Shown here: positions 26,457 to 35,099 of the stretch, in pieces | How the letters are laid out: each line of letters opens with the position of its first letter | How positions within the stretch are numbered: position 1 is the first letter of the stretch | NCBI RefSeq assembly: GCF_027563345.1 | Contig: NZ_JAMKBK010000003.1 | Direction: 5' to 3' (one strand) | Origin: Psychrobacillus psychrodurans | GTDB lineage: Bacteria > Bacillota > Bacilli > Bacillales_A > Planococcaceae | DNA length: 64,000 nt | Notes under the pieces: model-generated | The model's input: the letters and a program-made list of their open reading frames with translations, nothing else | Database searches by the model: none | What the model was told of the DNA's origin: nothing | Made by a program: the position numbers and the translations under genes

Positions 26457-26698
26457 AATGTTAAATTCATTGAAGAAGAGAGTAGTCGATACGAGACTGG
26501 GAAGCGAGTTAGGGATGGTGTGAGCCTAATACACGAAGAATCGATGAACCGCACTTTGGAGAAATGTCCTGAAAGTCTAGTAGGGAAAATCGGGGAAGAC
26601 ACCTCGTTAAGAACGGAAAAGCGGTCACAATTGTGGCAACTAGAGTGGTACCACGGGAATTTTAGCTCTCGTCTCTTATTTAGAGACGAGAGCTTTTT
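26457..26698 (+). ncRNA. T-box leader riboswitch of argS
   Basis: The T-box sequence AGAGTGGTACCACGGG (26643-26658) pairs with uncharged tRNA acceptor ends. Stem I features precede it (GAAGAGAGTAG near the base, AGGGATGGTG distally). A candidate specifier triplet CGA (Arg, 26534-26536) lies in ATACACGAAGAA. The leader ends in a perfect terminator, AGCTCTCGTCTCT/AGAGACGAGAGCT (26664-26694) plus T tract. It senses tRNA-Arg charging and allows argS expression when arginine is short. The specifier position is inferred. Confidence 0.92.
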
Positions 26699-26715
26699 AT
26701 ATGGGAGGAAAATAC

Positions 26716-28395
26716 ATGAACCTGACAAATCAAATCGCAAATGTCATTTCAATTGCTTTAGAAAATGAATGGACTGCTGAACAAGTAGAACTGTTACTGG
26801 AAAAGCCAAAGCAGACAGAATTAGGAGATATTGCATTTCCTTGTTTTACATTAGCCAAAAAATTTCGTAAAGCTCCGCAGCAAATAGCGTTAGAGTTAAG
26901 TGCGAAACTAGAGGATCAATTAATAGCTAGCGTTCAAGTTGCTGGTGGATACGTGAATATTTTCCTCAATCAAGCTTTTGTTACAAACCAAGTTTTACAT
27001 TCTATTATGACGGATCTACAGAAGTATGGAAGTAAAAATAGCATGCATGAAAAAATTGTAATCGATTTTTCCTCACCGAATATAGCGAAGCCTTTTTCCA
27101 TGGGGCATCTACGTTCAACTGTAATCGGTAACTCCTTAGCAAATATTGCGGAGAAGAATGGGTATGAAGCTCTTCGCATTAATCATCTAGGAGATTGGGG
27201 TACACAATTTGGCAAGCTGATAGTTGCTTATAAATTATGGGGAAACAAAGAGAAAATACTTGCAGCACCTATCGAAGAGTTATTGAAGATTTATGTACAT
27301 TTTCATAATCTGGCAGAAAAAGATGATTCTTTAAATGATCAGGCTCGTGCAGCTTTTAAATCACTTGAAGAAGGTGACGAAGAGGCTCTAACCCTATGGA
27401 ATTGGTTTAAAGAAGCATCTTTAAAGGAGTTCCAAATAATATATGAACTTTTAGGAGTTCATTTTGACTCTTATGCTGGGGAGGCTTTTTATAATGATAA
27501 AATGACTAGAGTAGTTGACGACTTAAAGAAAAAGGGATTGTTAATTGAATCTAACGGTGCTTTTGTAGTAGAACTCGAAGATATGCCACCTAGTCTGATT
27601 ACCAAAAAAGATGGGGCGACTCTTTACGCGACACGCGATCTAGCAGCAGCTATATATCGTCATCAAACATTTCATGCGTGTAAAACGTTTTATGTTGTGG
27701 GGAATGAACAAACACTTCACTTTAAACAACTTTTTTCTGTACTTGAAAAAATGGGATTTGAATGGTCCAAAAATCTAGTGCATGTTCCATTTGGTATGAT
27801 GCTCAAAGACGGAAAAAAAATGTCTACACGTAAAGGTAAAGTAATATTGCTTGCGGACGTAATAACTGATGCTATTAAGACTGCTCAGCATAATATTGAA
27901 GAGAAAAATCCAACATTAGAAAATAAGGAAGAAGTTGCAAAACAAGTTGGAGTAGGTGCAGTGATTTTCAATGATTTAAAAAATGACCGGATGAATGATA
28001 TTGAGTTCTCGTTGGAACAGATGCTTAACTTTGAGGGAGAAACTGGTCCTTATGTACAATATACCAATGCTCGAATTTGTTCATTGCTTCAAAAAGGTAG
28101 CTTTGAGGTTGAAGCATTCACTTTTTCTTCTATTGGGGTTGAAGCTTGGCCAATTATCCAGCTACTCGAGGATTTTCCACGTGTAGTAGAAAAGGCATTT
28201 GATAATGCGGATCCATCTCAAATTGCAAAGTTCAGTTTACTGCTTGCGCGCCAGTTCAATAAATATTATGCTAGAACAAAAATTTTAGCCGATGATGGAA
28301 CGACTTCTTCTAAGTTAGCATTCGCATTTACAGTTTCTGTTGTCCTGAAGGAATCCTTACGACTTCTAGGTGTACCAGCTCCAGAGAAAATGTAA
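26716..28395 (+). CDS. argS: Arginyl-tRNA synthetase
   Basis: A 559-residue class I synthetase. The HIGH-type signature is SPNIAKPFSMGHLRSTVIGNSLANI, and the KMSKS-type loop is MMLKDGKKMSTRKGK, preceded by the anticodon-binding DALR domain at the C-terminus (ARICSLLQK … RQFNKYYARTKIL). The N-terminal domain (residues 1-100) is the ArgRS-specific tRNA D-loop-binding module. The start is ATG 26716 with GGGAGGAAAA upstream. T-box control is not the usual arrangement for the housekeeping argS in B. subtilis, so this may be a second, arginine-stress copy. Confidence 0.95.
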   Translation: MNLTNQIANVISIALENEWTAEQVELLLEKPKQTELGDIAFPCFTLAKKFRKAPQQIALELSAKLEDQLIASVQVAGGYVNIFLNQAFVTNQVLHSIMTDLQKYGSKNSMHEKIVIDFSSPNIAKPFSMGHLRSTVIGNSLANIAEKNGYEALRINHLGDWGTQFGKLIVAYKLWGNKEKILAAPIEELLKIYVHFHNLAEKDDSLNDQARAAFKSLEEGDEEALTLWNWFKEASLKEFQIIYELLGVHFDSYAGEAFYNDKMTRVVDDLKKKGLLIESNGAFVVELEDMPPSLITKKDGATLYATRDLAAAIYRHQTFHACKTFYVVGNEQTLHFKQLFSVLEKMGFEWSKNLVHVPFGMMLKDGKKMSTRKGKVILLADVITDAIKTAQHNIEEKNPTLENKEEVAKQVGVGAVIFNDLKNDRMNDIEFSLEQMLNFEGETGPYVQYTNARICSLLQKGSFEVEAFTFSSIGVEAWPIIQLLEDFPRVVEKAFDNADPSQIAKFSLLLARQFNKYYARTKILADDGTTSSKLAFAFTVSVVLKESLRLLGVPAPEKM

Positions 28396-28427
28396 TACTA
28401 ATAGAACTATGTACAATTTGATTAACG

Positions 28428-28460
28428 AACACTCCCATAAGCTTGGGAGTGTTGTTTTAT
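28428..28460 (+). terminator. Rho-independent terminator of argS
   Basis: AACACTCCC and GGGAGTGTT with TTTTATTT follow argS. Confidence 0.88.
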
Positions 28461-28798
28461 TTGAGGGCTATATGAAGGGATTATTGACCTTAGATAGAAT
28501 AAGTATGGTAGTACGTATTGGAGGATAGTTGAAAAAGATAATTGAATCAGTATAAAAGCTCTGGATGCATATTTTCTAGAAAAAATAATATAACCGGGAA
28601 TAGTGCAGATTTAGCAATTCTAATTGCAAATAAAATCGGACTTTCTCATAATAATTCTCATTATCGGAAATCTGGACGAAGCCATTGAGCCGTGAAATCA
28701 TTTAATCTTTCCATCGAAGTAATTGAGTCGAAAATATGGATGATGCCGTTGAACAAATCAATGAGTTAAACCGGAAGAAATAGGAAAGGAAGACTTAT
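28461..28798. other. Intergenic region, no gene seen
   Basis: About 340 AT-rich bases between the argS terminator and the next gene. Short frames are interrupted. Only the ribosome site AGGAAAGGAAG for the following gene is recognisable. Confidence 0.5.
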
Positions 28799-29413
28799 AT
28801 GAAAAATAGAGAAGTGAATCAATCTGACTATTATGACCAAAAGCTTTTGCCGCTCGATGACCAATTATGTGAACTTTTAAAACAACGTAAAGAGCTTTCA
28901 AACAACAATCCAGGTGTTCCACCAATTGAATCGATCTCCAATTGGGCGGAAAAGTATGGAGTTTATGAGGATTTGTTAAACTCGTTATTTGGATTATTGA
29001 GAAATGAGGAAATCTTTCGGCCACAGGTTGAACCAAATAATTTCAGAAGACATCTGCCAGTTATGAAAGCGATTGAAAAGGATGAACGTTTATATGCAAT
29101 TACATTCATTCGGCAGTTTGACAATGCAAGTGTAATATACCTTACTATAGATTGGGATGCCCCGAACATTTCCGATCCTCTGGAGGAAATGCGTCGGAGT
29201 CGTTCTGAAGGTGCTTTATATCTATACATCAATGATAATTTTGATTGTCGTACTACTGGAAAAAGAGGATCGGAAGGTCATTTTACACACAAATTTATTG
29301 TATCTCCAGCACTTCCAGATGATTTAACCGGATTAAGTTTAATTTTTACTGAGTATACGAGTCATTTAAAAGAGAACCTTACCGGTCTCGAATTTGTCAT
29401 TAATCTCGAATAA
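28799..29413 (+). CDS. Conserved-looking protein of unknown function
   Basis: A 204-residue soluble protein with no signal peptide or membrane segment. The N-terminus YYDQKLLPLDDQLCELLKQRKELSNNNPGVPP looks like a helical chorismate-mutase-type or coiled segment. The C-terminal half is beta-rich (LYAITFIRQFDNASVIYLTIDW, GALYLYINDNF, LSLIFTEYTSHL). A good AGGAAAGGAAG site supports ATG 28799. I do not recognise the family. Confidence 0.7.
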   Translation: MKNREVNQSDYYDQKLLPLDDQLCELLKQRKELSNNNPGVPPIESISNWAEKYGVYEDLLNSLFGLLRNEEIFRPQVEPNNFRRHLPVMKAIEKDERLYAITFIRQFDNASVIYLTIDWDAPNISDPLEEMRRSRSEGALYLYINDNFDCRTTGKRGSEGHFTHKFIVSPALPDDLTGLSLIFTEYTSHLKENLTGLEFVINLE

Positions 29414-29472
29414 TTAAAAGCATTCCTACGATAAGAGCGTTTTTTCATACACTATTATTTACCATTGAATAA

Positions 29473-29511
29473 GAACTTGTGTTCGTAATATACTATAGAG
29501 AACGTACATTC
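29473..29511. promoter_or_regulatory. Two LexA (DinR) boxes upstream of the Y-family polymerase gene
   Basis: GAACTTGTGTTC (29473-29484) matches GAAC-N4-GTTC exactly. GAACGTACATTC (29500-29511) matches all but one base. Both lie within 60 bases of the polymerase start. This indicates SOS control, which is known for this gene family in B. subtilis. Confidence 0.8.
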
Positions 29512-29530
29512 CTAGAAGGGAGTAAATAAT

Positions 29531-30784
29531 ATGTATGAGGGACTAAAAAATCGGCAAATTATATGCATTGATATACGAAGTTTTTTTGCAAGTTGTGCAG
29601 CAGCAGACGCAGGTCTGGATGTTACGAATACCCCGATTGCGGTCATCGGAAATTTGCAGCAAAAAGGAAGTATTGTGCTTGCTGCATCTCCACCTATGAA
29701 AAAACAGTTTGGTGTAAAGACTGGAACTCGTTTGTTTGAAATACCAGATCATCCTTCGATACATCTTATCGAACCTAAAATGGAGTTTTTCGTTCGAGTA
29801 TCGATGGAAATTACACGCTATTTACACCAATTTGTCCCTCACGAATCAATTCATGTATACAGTGTTGACGAGTGTTTCGTAGATCTTGGAGGAACAGAAA
29901 AGCTTTGGGGACCCGTTGAAAACACAATAAAACGTATTCAAGATGAACTGTATGCTCAATTTCAATTACCTTGTGCGGTTGGAATGGGACCTAATATGCT
30001 TATGGCTAAGTTAGCCCTAGATCTAGAAGCGAAAAAAACTGGTTTTGCTAAATGGACGTATGATGACGTTCAGGAAAAATTGTGGCCAGTAACTCCCTTA
30101 AGTGAAATGTGGGGGATTGGTTCTCGTCTCCAAAAGACTCTAAATAATATGGGGATTTTTAAGGTTGGGCAATTAGCAAATACTCCATTATCTCTACTCG
30201 AGGAGAAGTTTGGTGTGATGGGAAACCAACTTTATTTTCATGCGTGGGGAGTAGATATATCTGAGCTTGGAGCACCTCTAGCAGAAGGACAAATTAGTTA
30301 TGGAAAGGGTCAAATATTATTTCGGGATTATCGTAGTAAAAAAGAAGTTATGGCAGTCGTTTTAGAAATGTGTGAGGATGTTGCTAGGCGTGCACGTGAA
30401 GCAGAGATGGTTGGTAGAACGATACATCTATCCGTTGGGTACAGCCAAGACGAATTTGGCGGAGGTTTCAATCGTTCTCGTTCTATCGATGAACCTACAA
30501 ATGCTACATTGACCATTTATAAAGTATGTGAACAAATCTTTGATGAATTTTACGATCGCCGTCCTGTTCGGAAATTATCCATCTCGATTACCAATTTAGA
30601 ACCAGAGTATTCGATGCAATTAAGTTTGTTTGAAGAAAATAAATGGAAAGAACGAAAGCTTGGGAAAACTATGGATGCCTTACGTAGTAAATACGGATCT
30701 ACTGCAATTTTACGTGCAGTATCTTACACAGAAGCAGGAACTGCAAGAACACGTGCAGGATTACTTGGTGGGCATAAAAAGTAA
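29531..30784 (+). CDS. Y-family translesion DNA polymerase (UvrX/YqjW type)
   Basis: A 417-residue error-prone polymerase of the ImpB/MucB/SamB group. The first catalytic block is IICIDIRSFFASCAAADAG (metal-binding Asp), the second VYSVDECFVDLGG with the Asp-Glu pair, then the helix-hairpin-helix WGIGSRLQKTLNNMGI and a little-finger domain. The Ile-Arg-Ser-Phe-Phe form and the length match UvrX/YqjW rather than DinB (Pol IV). The LexA boxes upstream point to SOS induction. The small YolD/YqjX partner usually found with it was not seen downstream. Confidence 0.9.
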   Translation: MYEGLKNRQIICIDIRSFFASCAAADAGLDVTNTPIAVIGNLQQKGSIVLAASPPMKKQFGVKTGTRLFEIPDHPSIHLIEPKMEFFVRVSMEITRYLHQFVPHESIHVYSVDECFVDLGGTEKLWGPVENTIKRIQDELYAQFQLPCAVGMGPNMLMAKLALDLEAKKTGFAKWTYDDVQEKLWPVTPLSEMWGIGSRLQKTLNNMGIFKVGQLANTPLSLLEEKFGVMGNQLYFHAWGVDISELGAPLAEGQISYGKGQILFRDYRSKKEVMAVVLEMCEDVARRAREAEMVGRTIHLSVGYSQDEFGGGFNRSRSIDEPTNATLTIYKVCEQIFDEFYDRRPVRKLSISITNLEPEYSMQLSLFEENKWKERKLGKTMDALRSKYGSTAILRAVSYTEAGTARTRAGLLGGHKK

Positions 30785-30959
30785 AAGGAAAGAGTCAGCC
30801 CGTAAAAGGGAATGACATAGTAAAGAAATTATGCTGTGCCAAGTCAAATCCTTAAACGTATTTATGGTACATCACGCGGCATTCTTTCACATGTTCTTAG
30901 ATACTGTAGATAAGTAAGGAATTAGTTGTAGAAAGACCAAGCTAAATGGAGGTGCAAAA

Positions 30960-31199
30960 ATGTTATTATTATGGCAGCTTTCATTATTTGTTTCAATTTT
31001 AGCTTTAATGCTGGGTATTGTTAAAAGGTCTTGGGTGTTCATAATAATTAGTACTTTCACATTCATACCGATAGCATATTACTTTTCAGGGGCAAATAAT
31101 GAATGGAAATATGTTGGTTTGACTCCGATAATACTACTTGTTCTAACGATATTTATTTGGTTCATAAGCAAGAAAAAATTGAAGTCAATTAAAGGATAA
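30960..31199 (+). CDS. Small membrane protein, unknown
   Basis: Seventy-nine residues with three hydrophobic stretches (LLLWQLSLFVSILALMLGIV, SWVFIIISTFTFIPIAYYF, LTPIILLVLTIFIWFI) and a basic end KKKLKSIKG. ATG 30960 has TGGAGG upstream, and a terminator follows directly. The family is not recognised. Confidence 0.7.
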   Translation: MLLLWQLSLFVSILALMLGIVKRSWVFIIISTFTFIPIAYYFSGANNEWKYVGLTPIILLVLTIFIWFISKKKLKSIKG

Positions 31200-31206
31200 A
31201 TCGGAA

Positions 31207-31238
31207 GCGATTGTTTCAACAGAAACAGTCGCATTTTT
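31207..31238 (+). terminator. Rho-independent terminator
   Basis: GCGATTGTTTC and GAAACAGTCGC pair, followed by TTTTT, after the small membrane protein gene. Confidence 0.85.
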
Positions 31239-31326
31239 ACTAAAGAGTTAGTTAAGAGGAGTAATTCCTTTTCTCGAGAGTCACGCATAAGTAACTTGAA
31301 ATACCATTGAAGCCTAAGCCTATAGG

Positions 31327-32127
31327 TCACTCCTCAAACTCCGCATAGAATTTAAACAAGTCTCTTTGGCAAATTTTTTCGAAAATACCCACGTAATAAC
31401 CTGCAAGATTACGAACTTTTTTCTTTTGTGATGCATGCAATGAAATAGTCAATGCCTGGTATCCAATTTTTTCATAGAAGTCCTTATGCTGAGGAAAGTA
31501 ATTAGTAACACGGTAAGTCAGGCTAAGGTAAACACCATATAATTGACTTACTGTCTTTTGGTCTTCTCCAAGCATCGAGAAAATAGTTGATTGGAACAGT
31601 TGGTAGAATGTACTCAAATTTTTATTTGTAGAATTATCTACGGAAAATGAAGAGGATACAATTTCGTTAGAATACGTATTATGTAATAATTCTTTTTTAG
31701 AGCTTAAAGAATAATACGTTTCTTCTTGCGAAAGGTGCTGTTCAGTACTTGGATTTACTAACGTTTGAGAATCTACTCGACTGATCATTTCCGATTGGTC
31801 ATCGTAAGGCAAAATGATTAAAATGTTAGCTCCATAACCCTTTGTCACACGTCGAATAGTTGAGATTCTCTTAATGACATAAAGGCTTTCTAGCTTGCGC
31901 AACGTCCGTCGAACAGTCGCATCCGATTTAGTTATTGCTTGAGAAATTGTCTCAACTTTCAAATGAGTAGCTCCAGCATATTTACACGCATACTGCGCGA
32001 GCAAAGATAGCACTGTACGATCCGTATCATTTAACTTATAACAATTCTGCGTTATATGCGACCTAATATGTGTATCCATTTCTTGAACGCTTTCAAATAC
32101 TTGAAATGTCTTTAGATAGATAGTCAT
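31327..32127 (-). CDS. Winged-helix protein resembling replication-initiator/phage-type DNA-binding proteins
   Basis: A 266-residue protein. Residues about 30-105 form a winged helix: LNDTDRTVLSLLAQYACKY, then HLKVETISQAITKSDATVRRTLRKLESLYVIKRI and a basic wing. The middle (about 115-175) is Ser/Thr-rich and likely disordered. The C-terminal third is helical. The layout recalls plasmid or phage helix-turn-helix initiators and the 'cytosolic protein' family of the B. cereus group, but I cannot name a function. ATG 32127 has AGGGGTAA upstream. Confidence 0.65.
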   Translation of the reverse strand: MTIYLKTFQVFESVQEMDTHIRSHITQNCYKLNDTDRTVLSLLAQYACKYAGATHLKVETISQAITKSDATVRRTLRKLESLYVIKRISTIRRVTKGYGANILIILPYDDQSEMISRVDSQTLVNPSTEQHLSQEETYYSLSSKKELLHNTYSNEIVSSSFSVDNSTNKNLSTFYQLFQSTIFSMLGEDQKTVSQLYGVYLSLTYRVTNYFPQHKDFYEKIGYQALTISLHASQKKKVRNLAGYYVGIFEKICQRDLFKFYAEFEE

Positions 32128-32368
32128 CTAATTTACCCCTAGAGTCCGAAGTGAATTTGCGATTAGTCAACTGCTTCCCAACCATTACATAGAAGAAAAT
32201 AGGGAGAAAGGATACAATATGAATAGATAGCACAGTAAACAGAACTTTAAAATAATGACTTCCAACAAAGGGGGTCATTTTTTATATGGAAAATGAGAAG
32301 GGATTTAGAGCAATTGAGGAGAATACATTTAAGGACAGGAGCATTAAACGAAATTAGGGGGAGTAGGA

Positions 32369-32839
32369 TTGGAACAAAAAATTTTTGAGCATATGCAGAC
32401 AGTAAGGGGAATAACAGAAAAATCTATCCAACAGATACCCGAGGAACTAGCAGATATTATTCCAAAAGGATTTTCGAATAATATTCGTTGGAATTTTGGT
32501 CACATTGCATATATACAGGAAAAACTAGTATTTGGTGTCTCAGGAGATAAGATGGCTCTTCCTGAAGCATATGAAGTCTTTTTTAGTGCAGGCACGAAAC
32601 CAGCTAATTGGATTGGAACTCCGCCTTCACTCGCAGCAATTTCGGATGAACTGGTTGCACAAAAACAAAGAATAGAAAATTCCCTACCTGGAAATCTACA
32701 AAAAAGATTGCCTGAACCTTTCACTAACAAGTCTGGCATTACATTTCACACGCTTGGAGAAACATTTCTATTCAGTTTCTATCACGAAGCACTACATATG
32801 GAATCCATCAAAAGAATTTATAGAACTATTAAACACTAA
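32369..32839 (+). CDS. DinB-family protein (putative metal-dependent thiol transferase)
   Basis: A 156-residue four-helix-bundle protein of the DinB/YfiT superfamily. The metal-ligand pattern is visible: the His in RWNFGHIAYIQEK, and the His pair in FSFYHEALHMESIKRI near the C-terminus. In characterised members these ligands hold a metal for thiol (bacillithiol)-dependent reactions. The substrate here is unknown. The start is TTG behind AGGGGGAG. The next gene follows in 11 bases. Confidence 0.85.
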   Translation: MEQKIFEHMQTVRGITEKSIQQIPEELADIIPKGFSNNIRWNFGHIAYIQEKLVFGVSGDKMALPEAYEVFFSAGTKPANWIGTPPSLAAISDELVAQKQRIENSLPGNLQKRLPEPFTNKSGITFHTLGETFLFSFYHEALHMESIKRIYRTIKH

Positions 32840-32850
32840 AGGGAGAAACT

Positions 32851-33249
32851 ATGAAGTTTTATATTGCATCTAGCTTTAAAAATATAGAGTCGGTGAGATA
32901 TGTTAGTGAAAATTTAAAGAATAGAGGGTATATCCATACTTATGATTGGACTGTAAATGAGAATGTAACAACATTAAAAGAATTAAAGATGATAGGTGAA
33001 CAAGAGAAAACTGCTGTAATTGAAGCCGATTTTGTTGTAGTTTTATTACCAGCAGGTAAAGGGAGCCACATTGAACTAGGTATTGCTATTGGAAATGGGA
33101 AAAATATCTATCTGTATTCACCAAACAAGGAGATAGATAATATTGAGACAACAAGTACCTTTTATCATTTACCCGAAATCGAAAAATACTTTGGAACATT
33201 AGATGAGTTAGTTGAAATTATAGACAATAAATCATTTAAACTATCGTAA
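32851..33249 (+). CDS. Nucleoside 2-deoxyribosyltransferase-like protein
   Basis: A 132-residue Rossmann-like protein: KFYIASSFKNIESVRYVSENL at the start, then IEADFVVVLLPAGKGSHIELGIAIGNGKNIYLYS. The acidic Asp and the GSHxELG element match the nucleoside 2-deoxyribosyltransferase/DUF4406 superfamily, where the Glu is the nucleophile. The true substrate could be a nucleotide or nucleoside and is not fixed. It is close behind the DinB gene and probably in the same transcript. Confidence 0.75.
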   Translation: MKFYIASSFKNIESVRYVSENLKNRGYIHTYDWTVNENVTTLKELKMIGEQEKTAVIEADFVVVLLPAGKGSHIELGIAIGNGKNIYLYSPNKEIDNIETTSTFYHLPEIEKYFGTLDELVEIIDNKSFKLS

Positions 33250-33458
33250 GCAGTGTAGTGATAATCCGCTATTGGAAAGGATGAGAAGGTGTTTGTTTAA
33301 AACCAAGAAAATGTGTTATTGAAGCAACTTTCTTAATCCTTAATGGTGCGCTTTAGCGAAATAGCACTGTCATGAGACAGTCTAGGGCGTTAATAGGTTT
33401 GTTACATATCCTAGAAACAATTGGAAGTATAATTCGTCATCTATTTTAGGGTGATGTT

Positions 33459-33857
33459 TTGAAAAAACTGGCAATTATTATGCTTTGCTTATTAGTAGTT
33501 ATACTATTTTTTATTTGGAATAAAACTGCTTTAATAAATCCACTTGGAATCATATATTCGTATAAAACCGAATGGGGAATTAATGTTCCGATGCCTGAAA
33601 AAAGAGAAGAAGTATGGCAATCTGAAGCAAGTTTCCATGGCGATGGAGAATGGGTCAATATTTTTCAATACTCAAAGCAAAAAATCTCTATTGAAGATAG
33701 TGGCATGATCGCACTGTCAACAGATAATGTAGATGAAGCAAAAAATAAAATTGAACACTTTATAACTACTACCATTTCAATGTACCGATTAGATTACTTT
33801 ATCGCTTTATTCAAACAAGACGAAAACAAATTGTATACATTTGAGCGGCATCAATAA
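33459..33857 (+). CDS. Membrane-anchored or secreted small protein, unknown
   Basis: A 132-residue protein with one N-terminal hydrophobic segment (residues 3-20, LAIIMLCLLVVILFFIW) and a hydrophilic remainder facing outside (NVPMPEKREEVWQSEASFHGDGEW, IFQYS, KNKIEHFITT). The start is a TTG after AGGGTGATG. The GDGEW…IFQY pattern resembles small lipoprotein-like proteins in Bacilli, but there is no lipobox Cys. Function unknown. Confidence 0.6.
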   Translation: MKKLAIIMLCLLVVILFFIWNKTALINPLGIIYSYKTEWGINVPMPEKREEVWQSEASFHGDGEWVNIFQYSKQKISIEDSGMIALSTDNVDEAKNKIEHFITTTISMYRLDYFIALFKQDENKLYTFERHQ

Positions 33858-33926
33858 TTTTAAAAGAGTTGTAAGCAGGTTAGTTAGTATAACGCTGGAG
33901 ATTCTGTTTAAAGGAAGAGTGAAGAA

Positions 33927-34418
33927 TTGACAACCAAATATGTGAACTGGGGAAATTCAAAAGTAAAATTAACCTGGAAGTGTGATTCACAACTTCCGCC
34001 AAGAAAGTTAATTACAAGCGTACACGGTTTCTGTTTTAAAGAAGAAAAGATACTTTTGGTTAATTTAGATCATAGAGGGTGGGATTTTCCTGGTGGTCAT
34101 ATTGAACAAGAAGAAACATCTGAAGATTGTTTAAAACGTGAGGCGTACGAAGAGGGGTATGTAACAGGTAAAGTCTTTCTTTTAGGCCATATTATAGTTG
34201 ACCACAATGAAAATCCAAATTGGGATGCAAGTAGCAATTACCCAAAGGTAGGCTATCAAGTATTCTATCGTATGGACATTGAACGACTACACGATTTCCA
34301 AGCAAAGTTTGAGTCTGCTGAAAGAACTCTTATAAGTCCGTGTGAAATAACAGAATACTATCAAGACTGGAATGAACTATATCAAGAAATACTTGATCAT
34401 GCTCTAGTTTTAAAATAA
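33927..34418 (+). CDS. Nudix hydrolase
   Basis: A 163-residue pyrophosphohydrolase. The Nudix box runs GHIEQEETSEDCLKREAYEE, which supplies the Glu ligands for Mg2+. The residue after EE-x, normally Gly, is Tyr here (EEGYV), a mild departure from GX5EX7REUXEEXGU. The preceding strand FCFKEEKILLVNLDHRGWDFPGG is typical. The substrate is unknown; the family includes housecleaning of damaged nucleotides. The start is TTG 33927 with AAGGAAGAG upstream, and a terminator follows. Confidence 0.87.
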   Translation: MTTKYVNWGNSKVKLTWKCDSQLPPRKLITSVHGFCFKEEKILLVNLDHRGWDFPGGHIEQEETSEDCLKREAYEEGYVTGKVFLLGHIIVDHNENPNWDASSNYPKVGYQVFYRMDIERLHDFQAKFESAERTLISPCEITEYYQDWNELYQEILDHALVLK

Positions 34419-34443
34419 TTCATCTTTAATAAACGGATATTTT

Positions 34444-34470
34444 AAAGAGCTGATATTACAGCTCTTTTTT
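34444..34470 (+). terminator. Rho-independent terminator after the Nudix gene
   Basis: AAAGAGCTG and CAGCTCTTT with a T tract. Confidence 0.9.
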
Positions 34471-34614
34471 CTTCTTCAATTAATGCCAGCTGGTTAGTTA
34501 GATAAGTCATCCAAATAAAGGAGGAGACAACTATTGAGTTGAGAAATTATGTATTATGAATATAAATTACTACCAAAGTCAAATGGTAGGTGCGAATAGT
34601 TATTCAATAAACGA

Positions 34615-35010
34615 GTGCCCAAGTTAAATAAGGCTTATAAAAAGACAGCAAATAAAAGGAGAGTGGTTCAAATAATAACCTCTATATCCGTTATTATATT
34701 TTTTTTTATAATGGCTTTCATTCTAACTTTTAAACGTTCTTGGTCACTTAATCTAATGATATGGGGTATGTATTTAGCGATAATTTTTACGCCTATATTC
34801 ATTGTTGCTGGTTCAATCATTGTTAGCGACATAACACAAGATGGATTTGCAGGAATTGGATTTCTGTTAATATTCGTTCCTCTTGAAATAATTGCAATCC
34901 TCTTGTTTATTGTTGGCTGTATAGGGAGTATAACGAAAAAAATTAATAAGAAAAAGGCGCAACATGAAAATCCATCAGATGTGTCATTATTAAATGGATT
35001 ATTCTATTAA
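34615..35010 (+). CDS. Small membrane protein, unknown
   Basis: A 131-residue protein with a basic N-terminus (KLNKAYKKTANKRR) and three or four hydrophobic segments, ending in a charged tail (KKINKKKAQHENPSD). The GTG start has no clear ribosome site, so the start and even expression are less certain. It is the first of three consecutive small membrane-protein genes. The family is not recognised. Confidence 0.5.
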   Translation: MPKLNKAYKKTANKRRVVQIITSISVIIFFFIMAFILTFKRSWSLNLMIWGMYLAIIFTPIFIVAGSIIVSDITQDGFAGIGFLLIFVPLEIIAILLFIVGCIGSITKKINKKKAQHENPSDVSLLNGLFY

Positions 35011-35099
35011 ATTCTATCGGATGCTAAACTTCAAGAAGGGTGTTCAAATGGTCATGTATTATTATCCATAATTCTTTTAAGAATAGGTAGGTAAAAAGT

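Noticed and set aside
30630..30815. Possible YolD-like partner at the 3' end of the polymerase gene
   Set aside because: The 61-codon frame has none of the YolD pattern and is an overlapping-frame shadow.
32093..32278. 61-codon minus-strand frame with one hydrophobic segment upstream of the winged-helix gene
   Set aside because: Overlaps the winged-helix gene start in another frame and has no ribosome site.
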